In this document: piece by piece, positions 37,666 through 47,954 of the stretch
Position numbering within the stretch: the first letter of the stretch is position 1
Layout: each line of letters begins with the position of its first letter
From: Vulcanisaeta sp. JCM 16161
GTDB taxonomy: Archaea > Thermoproteota > Thermoprotei > Thermoproteales > Thermocladiaceae
Assembly (NCBI RefSeq): GCF_001316285.1
Contig: NZ_BBDO01000004.1
Span: forward strand, 186,001-250,000
DNA: 64,000 nucleotides
Direction: 5' to 3'
Program-made: the position numbers and the translations under genes
Notes under the pieces: generated by a model
Seen by the model: the letters and a program-made list of their open reading frames with translations, nothing else
Database searches by the model: none
What the model was told of the DNA's origin: nothing

Positions 37666-39713
37666 TCAGGCGCCGTAGACCCTCGAGGCATCACTAACCT
37701 TTAAACCCACGTACCTAGCCAACGCATTAACTCCCTGGCGAAACAGAGGATTAACCAATGAGTAGGGCCTAAGGACTAGGCTCGGCGATAATGCAATACC
37801 CGCCACAGACCTCAATGCATTCCTCAGGGACTCCCTCTCGATCATCGACACCCTCCTCATCACGTGCTCCCGGGCCAGGGATGTGCCGTAAAGCGCCGGT
37901 AATACGATGTGAGGCGCTGCGGCAACCCTAGGTAGATCCCTGACAACCCAGTGCATTGTCCTGAGAGCATGCTTAACGTACCTACGCCTCGCGAGTTCGT
38001 AAGCCCTCCTAAGCATTGCATGCCTCCTCACGAGGTCTTCATGCCTAGCAGCACTTCTAGCGACTATCGACGTTGCCGAGTCCGCAATTGCAATGGTATC
38101 CTCATAATTAATGCCAAGCCTAACCCTGACAATGCCCATTAACCTGGCCCAATACCTAATCCTTGGGGCCATGGCAACCATGCTGATGAGGCCCAGGAGG
38201 AGTGCTGAGTAGTATGTGGTGGCTATGAATATGTTTATCAGCGTGCCCAGCTGAATGGGTTTAACTCAGCATTTCTAATGATCATTAGTGAGTTGCCCAG
38301 CCAGGTTATGTACGTGCCGCTCCATAATGCGTAGTAATTCAGGTTATATGGCTCAACACCAATGACCAGAACACTTACGCCAGCGCCATTGCATGCGCCG
38401 CGGCACCTAAACGATGCGGAGACCCTAATACTCCTCACTTCATGAATAACTGATGCGTAATCACCGGGGCTGCCGCAGGAATCATTCACCATGCCTAGGA
38501 TGCGTTTACGACCTGAGGCGGTGCCGTGAACCCCTGGTACATGGTTAGTGGGTTTATTACCTGCTCAAGGTCCCGGCAAAGTAACTCATGACCGCGGATT
38601 ATACTTTCCACCCAGGACTGCGGGACGAGGTTCACCGGCACGCCCTCGGTAATGGAGTACGTTATCGAGCAGTTACTGTCAACGGGCCTAATTGGTTTTA
38701 GAATAACCTGCGTGGCGTATGCGTCAGGGTTAGGTTGCCCTGGCACGTCGTCACGTTGATGATGGCGTACCCATTACCTAAATCAAGGTTAACATTGCCG
38801 GCGCCAATCCATGTGTAGTTGAACAGGGCAACCAACGATTCCTCGTTAAACACGGCAATCATCGGTAACCTAATGATCACAGCACCGGCATTTGGGTATA
38901 TGCCCGGCATAATGATCTTATCAATGCCGAACCTAATGAATAGAGACACCACGCAATAAACCTATAGAGAACGGGCTCCATCCTCATCATGTAGATTGGC
39001 AATGCAACAACACCGGCACCATTGGGTAGGCCTATGGTTTCGTTATATGGAAACCCATAACCGCCAATGCATAGGATGGCAGGTACGGGCCTACCCAATT
39101 CATCCACCACCTCAATGCCTGTGAAACCCAACCCATTGGGTATTGTTTGGGTTTCATTAAATGAATTCATTACCAACGGAGGTAAATGCGCGGTGTTTAT
39201 TCCAAGGGGCAGTGCAACGCCAAGAACTAGGTATAGCGCCGCGGGTATTATGGCTACGTCCCTAGCCCTCGGTATAACGAGGAAGAAGGCCACGTAGGGC
39301 ATTAACAGCCTAAGACCCTTGCCAATAATCACGGCGTACCTGATAAGCCATAGTGCGGCAACCAACATTGATAGTACGTGAACCACGTAATTAATTACCA
39401 AGGCAATCAAGTGCTCAACAACATCAGTCACAAGCGTGATGGAGCCCAACCCCGACCCAGCAGTCACGTACATTGCGGCCTCTGCTATGGGCAAACCCAC
39501 ATTAACGGCAATTGAGAGCATCGCATCAGCCAAACTCAACGAGCCAATCAAACCATTGTAAGCGCTCAACAACCTATCAACAGTGCCTAATGCAGTACTG
39601 GCGGAGTAGAGGCTGTTGGGTATTAAGCCGTAAAAATCCGTGACCAGGGCGAGGGCTATTGCGTACCAGGCAAGGTCCTCGGCATTAATCCTAAACTCCC
39701 TACCCCTGACCAT
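37666..39713 (-). CDS. Large polytopic membrane protein with extracytoplasmic domain, frameshifted
   Basis: About 680 aa from four or five frame pieces (breaks near 38930, 38735, 38490, 38250). N-terminal half: about six hydrophobic helices (AWYAIALALVTDFYGLIPNS, VVHVLSMLVAALWLIRY, IIPAALYLVLGVALPLG). Then an extracytoplasmic beta-rich region with several cysteines and N-glycosylation sequons (NYTWIG, NVTTCQGNLTL, NDSCGSPGD, CRGACNG), one more helix (INIFIATTYYSALLLGLISM) and a C-terminal arginine-rich cytoplasmic region (RHAMLRRAYELARRRYVKHA). No known family recognised. The architecture, a multi-helix core with a large outer loop, resembles channel components of secretion or DNA-transfer machines; this is a guess. 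Confidence 0.6.
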
Positions 39714-39783
39714 GCGTTAAACGCCCTAATAATCAACGAGCCTGTAATCGCCACCGTAACGAGTACCAGGCCCAGCATATTAA

Positions 39784-40602
39784 TCACGATAGTGCGGACC
39801 TAATGGCGTAGATAACCGCGAAGAGTAGTGCGTAGAGTATTATGACTATCGTATCCGCCTGGGCTATGTACACGGCAAGCCTATTGTAGGCGCTAAGCAC
39901 ATTACCAAAGCCGCTCAGGCTAAGGCCCACGTTCTCACACCACGTGGTCTCGAAATTCCTCGGATTGATTATGTACGAAATACCCCTATCACCAATCATG
40001 CGCTGTAGAAGGGTTGCGACGCAATCACGCAGCGCCGCCAATAACGACGACATAGAGCCGAGGCCCACGGCGATGAGTAGGGAGCCAACGTTCCTCAGCC
40101 TCGACACTGACAAGCCGAGGCCAACCGCGATTAGTAGGGATGATAGACCCGGCGTCCACTGGGCTAGGTATATCATGGGCACCACGTCCTCCGTGGACTC
40201 CAGTATCAAGGTGGCATTCTCAGTCTGCACACTCCTAACGTCGCACCACGGATACGTCACGGGGCAGGTACAGGTGTTCCATATGAGCCAGGCCCTAAAC
40301 CTAATCGCGTTCCATGCGTAGTCATAGATAGTCTTATAGACCGTGACCGGGTCTATGGTGAGCGAGCCAATCAGTATTTTGTTGATTATTGCTATGGCGA
40401 GGATTACACCGCCAATTATGGCTAAATAATTAATCACCTCATCTATGTAGTCCCAAATTTCGCTTGGACGACCCATTAGGTAGAGGATAACCGCTGTTAG
40501 GCCCATTACTGCCAGGGCAGCTATGCCTACGTACACCATGCCCGTCGAAATTAGTAGGTTGAGCACCTGGGATACGGTAACCATCCACTGAGCGCTCGAC
40601 AT
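39784..40602 (-). CDS. Polytopic membrane protein with cysteine-rich loop
   Basis: 272 aa, intact. Helices: VLNLLISTGMVYVGIAALAV with continuation, VINYLAIIGGVILAIAIINK, two or three glycine-rich helices (SSLLIAVGLGLSV, VGSLLIAVGLGSMSSLLAAL, an internal near-repeat of LLIAVGLG), and a C-terminal helix IVIILYALLFAVIYAIR. The loop WNTCTCPVTYPWCDVRS has three cysteines. First gene of the minus-strand pair, divergent from the pilin-like genes at 40669 with about 65 bases between. Family unknown. Confidence 0.65.
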   Translation of the reverse strand: MSSAQWMVTVSQVLNLLISTGMVYVGIAALAVMGLTAVILYLMGRPSEIWDYIDEVINYLAIIGGVILAIAIINKILIGSLTIDPVTVYKTIYDYAWNAIRFRAWLIWNTCTCPVTYPWCDVRSVQTENATLILESTEDVVPMIYLAQWTPGLSSLLIAVGLGLSVSRLRNVGSLLIAVGLGSMSSLLAALRDCVATLLQRMIGDRGISYIINPRNFETTWCENVGLSLSGFGNVLSAYNRLAVYIAQADTIVIILYALLFAVIYAIRSALS

Positions 40603-40668
40603 AAGTAATTAATCAGGGAACCCCTTAAAAGCAGTAATGCTTTAATGCCTAGGTAAGAATTTAGTGAT

Positions 40669-41046
40669 ATGTCGAGGGGCTTCACCATAGGCGGCATTGT
40701 AATACTGGCACTCCTCATCATGGCATCATCATTGATAATATACCTAATAGGTGATTACCTATACACGACGTACCAGTCATCAACGATGACTGGCAGAATA
40801 AATGCGAGGACCATGCAGTTGTCCAGGTCCTGCATCACGTACCTAATCAATAACACCCTCTACTTCCCATACGGCGCCTACGTTGAGTACTCGGTACCGA
40901 ATGTCGTGAGGCCCGGCTATTACCACACGATAGGCCTCGCGGGCATTAACGGTGAGGCCATACTATTCCTAAATGGCTGTGTCGTGATTGTCGAGTCCAC
41001 GGGTAATGCCACGGGTTATGAGGTGCTTGGTTATGGCACTGGCTGA
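40669..41046 (+). CDS. Pilin-like or single-pass surface protein
   Basis: 125 aa. The start MSRGFTIGGIVILALLIMAS has a short basic leader and one long hydrophobic helix, like class III (type IV pilin) signals, although the leader is very short and a glycine-containing PibD site (RGF) would be unusual. The outer part contains a cysteine pair (SCITYLINNTLYF, FLNGCVVIVES) and a glycosylation sequon (NAT). Its end overlaps the next gene start by 14 bases, so the two are coupled. Confidence 0.6.
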   Translation: MSRGFTIGGIVILALLIMASSLIIYLIGDYLYTTYQSSTMTGRINARTMQLSRSCITYLINNTLYFPYGAYVEYSVPNVVRPGYYHTIGLAGINGEAILFLNGCVVIVESTGNATGYEVLGYGTG

Positions 41047-42822
41047 CCTGGTCCTAGAGGGTGTGATGCTCATACTGGTAATTGCACTGGGCCTGGTGCT
41101 AATTGGTGGGTTGACCTACCTAACGATGACCGTGTCAACGGCAAATAATGCGAGGCTGGCCTACGCGGGGCTATACATATACCTGCCACAGCCTGTTTAC
41201 GTGAATGGTACATTATACATACCAATGTACAACATCGGCTACTACCAACCCAGGTCAAGTACATATACGTGAGGGACACCGACGGCTCAATACATGAGTA
41301 TGCACCAGGTTTGGTGCTAGGGATTAACCAGTACTACGTGTACACGTTAAGCCTAAATTACGAGCCTACCGCGGTGACCGTGGTCGTATCACCAATGAAT
41401 TACCCAGGCATTATTAAGGAATTCAGCGCCAACGTATCAATGGTAAACTCAATACCACTAATACCACAGGCACAACCGCAGTCCAGCACCGGCCTCATAG
41501 ACGTGGTGGTTAACGATCCATACGGCGCTGGTTGGGTGGTTGCATGGAGTTACTCCGGTCAGTCCTACTCGATGGGTCAGGACCGGTCCTACACGTGGTT
41601 CATTAACCCGCCCTACGTGCCGATACAGATAAGCTTCCAAGCCCAAATAACCCAAAGCCCAGGTGGTCTCCAGTGCCAAATAGTGCCGAGCCAAGTAACG
41701 AACACGTACAACGCCGGGAGTGAGCAGGAATTCAACGTGGAATGCACAAAATACACACCACCCCCACCACCTCCGCCGCCACCGCCCCCACCGGGTGGTG
41801 GAAGCAATTCGTATACTGTGACGGTCTATGTCAATGCGCCGAGTGGTGTTTCTTGGACCGTGTACCTGGATCAGTACATTGATGGGTCCATAATCTATGT
41901 TGATTGGTGGAGTGGTAGTGGTGATGGTGGGCCGTACACTGCCACAGTGAGCTCAGGCCTAACATACCTATTCAATGTTAAGGGCCTACCCAACGGCTGC
42001 ACAGCGAGCGGCAGCCCATACGGCATAGGCCAGACATGGACGCCAAGCAGCTCATTCACAGAAACAATAACAATAACATGCACGAGCAGTAATCAGCCGC
42101 CGCCAACCACGGTCTATGGTTGCTTCTTCACGCTTAGTGTTGGCTCAAGCCCGAGTGGTGCGGCTAGTTCGAATCCGAGCCCAGGCACGTACTTCATCCA
42201 GTCCGGGAATTCCCTGAGCGGCTCAATAAGCGCCCAGTCCTCGGTGAGCGTTAGCTCATCAAGCTCAGGCCAGGAGTGGTACCAGTTCGATGATTGGACC
42301 CTAAGCTTCAGTGGGAGCGGCACATTCTATTGGAATGGCGTCCAAATAAGCAGTGGGACGACCTGGAATTACAGAGGGACCTCCGGGAGCTTCACCTACG
42401 ACTGCCCAAGCGGATTAACACAAAACGTAACAGCAAGCTTCAGCGCAACAGCCAACTACTACAGCGACTACGTAACACTCAGCGGACCAACAAGCGTAAG
42501 CCTCTCAGGCCCAGGCAGTGGAACGACTACCGCATCTTACACATTATCATGGAGCGTATCACCATACTCAGCATTTCAGGCAGACTGGAACTTAAACCCA
42601 GGGAGCAGCTATCAAGTCAGCGTTACCCTTATAACATCTGGAGGCAACTATGCCGTATCATGGACAACAAACGTCCAATGCAGCAGCGGATCACTAACAC
42701 AAATAAGCGAAACCTTCAGCAACGGCCAAGACACACTGACGCAGTCAGTCTCCGGGTCAAGCGGATCAACATCAGCCACAGTAACAATAACATACACATG
42801 CACAAGCAGTAGAGGGCCATAA
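41033..42822 (+). CDS. Pilin-anchored adhesin-like protein with polyproline hinge, one frameshift
   Basis: About 595 aa. MALADLVLEGVMLILVIALG begins a class III-like signal/anchor helix, followed after a break near 41262 by beta-rich extracellular domains. A run of 12 prolines and GGG (41757-41805) separates an N-terminal region from Ser/Gly/Thr-rich, aromatic-containing domains with regularly spaced cysteines (CTASGSPYG, ITCTSSNQPPPTTVYGCFF, YDCPSGLTQ, YTCTSS). Looks like a cell-surface adhesin or pilus-tip protein held by its N-terminal helix. The low-complexity end gives long false frames on other reading frames. Confidence 0.7.
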
Positions 42823-42862
42823 AAATTTACATTGATTTATTTTTAATTATTTAAATTCTGAT

Positions 42863-43878
42863 TTTAACTTATTGGCCATGGTAAGTTAGTGATATTCAGT
42901 GGTGGATAGATTGTGTCCCAAACCCACCAACCCCAGGTTATCCCATAGCTAGGATAACTGTAATTCCCATAGATCGCATATGCGGTCTCGGAGGCAAGTA
43001 CGTTGCCCATCGGTGCTGGTAGTTGTAGTGCGATTTGTGGGTTTACTGGGCCTATTATTGTCCAGTTGCATGGCAGTGCGAAGCTGGGTAATGCGTTGCT
43101 GAGTAGAACAATAGGACTATTGGGTACGTCCTATTCACTGGGAGCACTATAGTTGTATAGTTCCTAAATGAACCGTAGAGCGGCGCATATAAGACCCAGG
43201 TGTTTAGGAGTACGGCAGTGCCGTTGTTAATCCCCCAGTAGCTATCCTCCCTATACATCAGTGGGCCTCCTCCCATGAAGTCGCCAATGTATATCATGTT
43301 GACCCAGTTGGGCTGTGGGGTGTTGGGTATCGCGGTTATGAATTGGATTGCCTCTAACCATGCATTGCCTAGGCCTGGGAATACGGCAGATACCGTGGTC
43401 TCCCAATAAAGTTCCTCACCATATGGGACTGCCGGGAACTTCTCCCACTCGATTATTGTCCCGTTCTGTAGGAATAGGTTCCAGGCCCACTGGGTGGGTA
43501 TCCAGTAGCCGAGGGTCCAAATGGTGCCGTTAGGTAGGACTAGGCTGTATAGGTGGCAATCACCAGTGTCATTATAGATGGGTATCCCGAAGGAGGCATT
43601 ACTCGGCACGTAAACGTAGACGGTCCTGTTTATGTAGATTGGCACTGTCTTGTTCACGTACTTAACTATTGTCTGGTTAACGTACACTGTGTGGTTCACG
43701 GGCACGTAAATCGCCTCCACCTGCGTCTGGACTAGGCTAGGGACTTGGCTACCGGCTGTAGGGGCTTTACATGCGGGCTCGCAACCACCACAACCAAGAG
43801 GACTATTGCCACTATGCCCATTATTGTTATTGCCTTTGTTGCTGAGCCCGTGTAGTACCACCAATTACTCAGTCCCAT
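42863..43878 (-). CDS. N-anchored extracellular glycoprotein, frameshifted
   Basis: About 339 aa. Start MGLSNWWYYTGSATKAITIM followed by one membrane helix (GIVAIVLLVVVVASPHVKP), so anchored with most of the protein outside. After a break near 43740 comes a heptad-like valine/asparagine stretch (VPVNHTVYVNQTIVKYVNKT) with many N-x-T/S sequons, then an aromatic-rich domain (PIYNDTGDCHLYSLVLPNGT, LGYWIPTQWAWNLFLQNGT). After a break near 43120 the C-terminus reads LPAPMGNVLASETAYAIYGN and ends WPIS. Function unknown; convergent with the adhesin gene. Confidence 0.6.
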
Positions 43879-43910
43879 GGTGTGTTGGTGGCTTGCTTGC
43901 TTTAATAGCT

Positions 43911-44291
43911 TTACGGGTCGTTGATCCTGCTGGCTATCTTCCTGGCGAGTTCCGTAACCCTCCTATACTCCTTATTTGCAATGATCCTCCTAATAACCTC
44001 GATATCGACTATCGCGTATTGATGAATAACAATATTCCTAAGGGTCACCACGGACTTATATAGTCTCGGTCCTCAGGCTTATCACACCGAGTATGCTTAG
44101 CCTCTCGCCAGCATCCACGTAGCCACTGACCTCCATGCCCATTGGCGTGGCTGCCCTCTGGCTAGGTCGATTAATGCCTGGGCCCGTGTCTGTAATAGGA
44201 TGCCTTTACATCACCTAATTCATCGGGTGAGTACCTATTGAGTAGTGCCTCCCTCCTCTATCATCCTCAGTAACCTGCCTATAACGGCCAT
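43911..44291 (-). CDS. hepT: HepT-like HEPN ribonuclease toxin (DUF86), frameshifted
   Basis: About 127 aa, hidden by three or four frame breaks. Start MAVIGRLLRMIEE, then EALLNRYSPDELGDVKASYY, ALIDLARG, MGMEVSGYVDAGERLSILGV and LRNIVIHQYAIVDIEVIRRI. The RNIVIH segment is the HEPN R-x4-H active site, followed by the family tyrosine two residues on (HQY). Its start lies inside the end of the nucleotidyltransferase gene, the standard MntA-HepT arrangement. HEPN toxins cleave RNA and are silenced by MntA-mediated AMPylation near the RNase site. Confidence 0.75.
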
Positions 44292-44659
44292 GGTGGCTCA
44301 CCGAGGCTGAGCTTTCTCATACTTATGAAGAAGTCAATGCATGGGTTCTGAAGCCTAAACCTAATGTCCAGGTACTTCCCAATGTCCCTGACGTATATTG
44401 GTCTGTGGCGGAATATCTCGATTATTAATTGGCAGGGCAGCCTATGATTAAGCGGTGCCAGGTCCACGAGGTCCTCCCTAACACCTAGGAACCTGGCCAA
44501 TGATGCCGGTAGGTCTGCGTACTCATTAATGTCATTAAAACCAGACCGCGATGTCCAGTCACCCTTAACGATCTTCCCATCCGCCCTTGAGCCAAAGAGT
44601 ATTGCAAATTCAATGTTGAATTCCCGCCAGGGGAATTCGGTAGGTCCTGCATTATTCAT
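44279..44659 (-). CDS. mntA: MntA-like nucleotidyltransferase antitoxin, frame-shifted over the active site
   Basis: About 126 aa minimal nucleotidyltransferase. ILFGSRADGKIVKGDW carries GSx-D; as written, the next residues are TSRSGFND, but inserting one G and removing one T (near 44540-44555) changes this to DWDIAVWFND, which restores the catalytic DxD. The two compensating indels leave the rest in frame (LPASLARFLGVREDLVDLAP, IIEIFRHRPIYVRD). Partner of the HEPN toxin; transfers AMP to it. Confidence 0.8.
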   Translation of the reverse strand: MNNAGPTEFPWREFNIEFAILFGSRADGKIVKGDWTSRSGFNDINEYADLPASLARFLGVREDLVDLAPLNHRLPCQLIIEIFRHRPIYVRDIGKYLDIRFRLQNPCIDFFISMRKLSLGEPPWPL

Positions 44660-44699
44660 TCTAAGTTAAATTAAGTGTTATTAAACTGTGGTGTTGGTA

Positions 44700-44715
44700 A
44701 TTAACCGTGGTTAAT
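44700..44715. promoter_or_regulatory. Palindrome across the start codon of the ATPase gene
   Basis: ATTAACC-GT-GGTTAAT, a perfect 7-bp inverted repeat with a 2-bp centre. The GTG start codon of the ATPase gene lies at its centre (44707-44709), and the divergent mntA start is about 40 bases away. It could be an operator or a translation-blocking hairpin. Confidence 0.5.
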
Positions 44716-45934
44716 CCATTAATCAATATCGACATTAGTGAGTTGATTAGGATTGTTAAGAGCTATGGCGCGTACTTCGGGAGTGCCGTTGGATTCCCAA
44801 TAGCCTTTAGGGATAGGGAGTTGGAGTTTAGGAGACTTGTCAATAGGTTGGTTGGTGTCAGAATTGTCTATGGGCCATTGGGTTGCGGTAAATCGACGCT
44901 ACTCATGAACCTGGCCAGGGCACTCGGTGAGGTTAGGAGTGATGTCATTGTGGTTTACGTAAATTTCGAGGAGAAGGGCTTCATGAATGCCGTCAGGGCT
45001 TACATACCCGGCCTAGCGGGTGGTGTTAAGGAATTAATAATTAGAGCTGTGGAGAGGGACCTGGGGCCGGTACTTGATAGGGTTGGCCTTAGCGCCATTG
45101 TTGGTGTTGGTAAGTTATTTATGGACATCATTAAGGGTGTGAGTGATGATGCGGCGATTAGGGATAGGTACGTTGTGCTCATCTTTGATGAGCTGGATAA
45201 GTGGTATAGGTCCATGCTCAATGCGCCCGATAATGCCCAGGTTGGTTATGGGCCCATTGAGGGTGAGGTTATGAGCTACGCGGAGCATTTTGAGAACTTC
45301 CTAACAACGGATAAGGTCCAGGGTTTATCTGTCGTATTCGGCTTTAGTGATCAGGGCGCCGTTAATGTGGTTAGGAAGTATGGCGGTAAGGGATTACTCG
45401 AGGGGTTGCTACTCTGGTATATACCAAAGGCCGACTTCATGGACGTGCTTAATGAGGTCATAGTGAAGGCTAGGCCAAGTGGCTTAATAAATGCGGAGCT
45501 TCTTTGGCAATTAACTGGCGGCAACCTCAGGGAGTTGGCGAGGATCGTGTTTAATAATGATTGGAGTATTGAGAGGTGGCTTAGGGATGTAATAATTAAG
45601 TTGGGTGGTGTTAACGGCATATTGTCCCTCCTCGAGGAAGTCAGTAAGTATGGATTTAATGTTGCCGAGCTAGGGCCATGGGTTTGGCAATGCAGCCCGC
45701 GCGGCATTTAACGAGCTTCTTGCCATGAACGTATTCCTTAACGTTTATGACTATGAGTTGAGACTAAGCGAGTTACCTAATGAGCCCTGGATTAGGGATG
45801 TGAATACGGGCAATGTAATAACCATACTGCCCCAATTACCTGCCTATTACTGGGTGCTCAAGGCGATGGCGAATAGGAAATCGATAGGCATCGAACCGAG
45901 CGACGTTATTAGGGAGATTACCGAGAACGTTTAA
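44707..45934 (+). CDS. Archaeal AAA+ ATPase (STAND/MoxR-like archaeal ATPase family), one frameshift
   Basis: About 409 aa. Walker A VYGPLGCGKSTLL near residue 60, Walker B YVVLIFDELDKW near residue 160, sensor region SVVFGFSDQG. The helical C-terminal part includes LLWQLTGGNLRELARIVF, the archaeal-ATPase signature following the nucleotide-binding domain. Break near 45692; one base restores GNAARAAFNELLAMNVFLNV and the C-terminal 80 residues. GTG start within a palindrome. Families of this type are frequent in crenarchaeal accessory regions and their functions are mostly unknown. Confidence 0.8.
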
Positions 45935-45940
45935 CCCATC

Positions 45941-46618
45941 CTAACTTGACCTCACCACATCGGCTAGTTCCGGCATTAAGCCCATGATCATTTGCTGCCT
46001 ACTGAGTGTTCTTAGCCAAACCCTGCCGGGTCCCTCAACATGCGCTAGCCATAGCCCCTCCTCACCGAAGAGCATCGTCCTCAAACCACTAACACGCCTA
46101 ACACCAACCCTCATGCCCTCATCAAAAGCCAGCACATGCCCAGCCTCAACATCAATGCTATCGCCAGGCCCAAGCTCAAGCATTAATGCATCACCAATTG
46201 CGTGCAGGAACACCTTTCCGTAACCATGGAGCCTGGCCATGAGCAATCCCTCACCGCCAAGCCAGCCGAAGCCTAGGCCAACCAGCTTAACGTCGTAATT
46301 GACCGTGGGCTCCATCGCCAGGAAAGCCCTATGCTCAACCATTACGCCATTACCATTTAGGTCAATCTCCACGATCTTGCCCGGGGCGAAGCCGGCGATA
46401 TCGACAATGCCCGGACCCTCGAGTTCTAGAACAAAAAAAGCTCGCCCCAGTGATTGCCCTCTTCAACCCAGCCAGTAAGCCACCATCGTCGTGGCCTTCA
46501 TGTTGACGCTCGAGGACTTCCAAATAAGATGACCACCCTCAGCATAAATCCTCTCACCTGGACCAAGCTCGACATATAGGTGTTGTATGTCGTTACCCAT
46601 TATTCTGAAGTTCGTCAT
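45941..46618 (-). CDS. AIM24/TIGR00266 family protein, one frameshift
   Basis: About 225 aa double-stranded beta-helix protein. N-terminal MTNFRIMGNDIQHLYVELGP, YAEGGHLIWKSSSVNMKATT, then after a break near 46440 the second half: NGNGVMVEHRAFLAMEPTVN, FGWLGGEGLLMARLHGYGKV, PGRVWLRTLSRQQMI. The family occurs widely in archaea and bacteria and in mitochondria; biochemical function is unknown. Ends seven bases after the convergent ATPase gene. Confidence 0.82.
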
Positions 46619-46702
46619 GATTATTACTTCATGTTTAATTTATTTAAAGATTGGTCTCATGACTTGAGGAGCGAGGGGTATTAAAGTGAGTTTAGTTTAT
46701 TA

Positions 46703-47912
46703 ATGATTCTCTACGTTAATTGTACGATGAGGTTGGGAGACGCAGTATTGATTATCATTATTGCATTAGTGGCGTTAATGTTTTTGGTAAATCCATCACT
46801 TAACGGCCTAGTGCTTTCTGGCATTAATTATGTGATTAATCACGTAATTAATGGTACAACGAACATACCAACGCTGGGTATAGGGAGTATCAATGGTCCA
46901 TGTTCTTCCTGGGGCCTCGTCAATGTAAGCTTAGTGGATGGTGAGTCCCTATTTATTGAGGTTGTTAATGGTTCGTACGTCTACCTACTAACCAATTCCC
47001 AGTTGCGTTCATGGGGTGGTGGGCCGGGGGCGCAGGTAACTATACCTGGTTTAGTTCCGTGCCCGGTATTTACGTGGTTAGTCCCAGCCCCGGCAACTAC
47101 GACCTACTTGTCTGTGGTAATACCGGGATTATCTACAGGGTTCTTAATTACACGGCCATGGGCCTCGCGGCCTATTACGGGCCGGGCTACGGCAACATCA
47201 CGACTAATGCCGTACTCGGCTTCTTCAACATTACCAATGCATACATTGAGAATTCAACGGGCGCGGCGGCGCCCGGCTTCTCACTTCAGTTGAATGCCTA
47301 CGTGCTCATTAGGTACGGCGGTAATTACATGGTTCACTGGTTCAGGATGCCCTCGTCGTGGTTGGTGACCAGTACTGGTTCCAGGGTGAGATGGATGTCG
47401 TTAATTACATTGGTTCCTCTAGAAACCTCGTTTATGAGCAGGGTAGGTGCGTACTTGGCTGCTTCGAAACGCCAATGGCCGGCTTGTTAATAATTACCGT
47501 AAACTCGACGGGTTACGGTGTAGTGATTAACTACGGTTATGCACTGCTCCAGTTGGGCAATGAGACCTTTAACCCAAGGATTAATTGGTTTGCCCGCGAG
47601 TTAATACCAATCCCAAACGCCACAGCCTACATAATAACGAGTCCCGCCGAGGGCCCGTATGGCTGGCCCATGGACACCGAGTTCGTGATAGGCGGTCCAG
47701 GTAATGGTGGTGGTGTTGAGTTTAGGAGATTGAATGCATATTTATCACTGCTCTATTGGAATGGCACCTCATGGGCTCCATACCCCATAACGTACTCCTT
47801 CGGCATATCCACGGGCGAGTACGCGGTCAATGTCTACGTACTGCCCATTGGGCCCTCAACGGTTGAGTTGGTGATTGGCCATAATAATTACCAGGAATTA
47901 AGTGGTGGTTAG
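46703..47912 (+). CDS. Thermopsin-like (A5) extracellular protein, frameshifted
   Basis: About 403 aa with an N-terminal signal/anchor helix (GDAVLIIIIALVALMFLVNP). Joined frames read WAGGAGNYTWFSSVPGIYVV, MGLAAYYGPGYGNITTNAVL, AAAPGFSLQLNAYVLIRYGG, HWFQDALVVGDQYWFQGEMD. The order GLxxYG..TNxxLG..SLQLN..W.Q recalls the thermopsin family of acid proteases, but the match is distant and I cannot verify the catalytic residues. Breaks near 47025 and 47350. Many N-glycosylation sequons. A TATA-like box about 25 bases before 46703 supports that start; ATG 46727 is an alternative. Confidence 0.6.
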
Positions 47913-47954
47913 TAAACGCGTCGTTTATTAATGCGTGTAATTACTAAGCCATGT

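Noticed and set aside
42294..42812. 172-codon frame rich in Arg, Asn and Gln within the adhesin gene
   Set aside because: It is the out-of-frame translation of the Ser/Thr/Gly-rich adhesin; the in-frame protein has an anchor, cysteines and sequons.
37265..42822. Firm identification as a Ced/Ted DNA-import system
   Set aside because: No HerA/VirB4-type ATPase and no recognisable CedA sequence; only the general architecture is reminiscent.
44707..45934. HerA-type or pilus-assembly ATPase for the surface locus
   Set aside because: Walker motifs and the C-terminal helical part fit the archaeal AAA+ ATPase group, not HerA or the secretion GspE/ArlI type.
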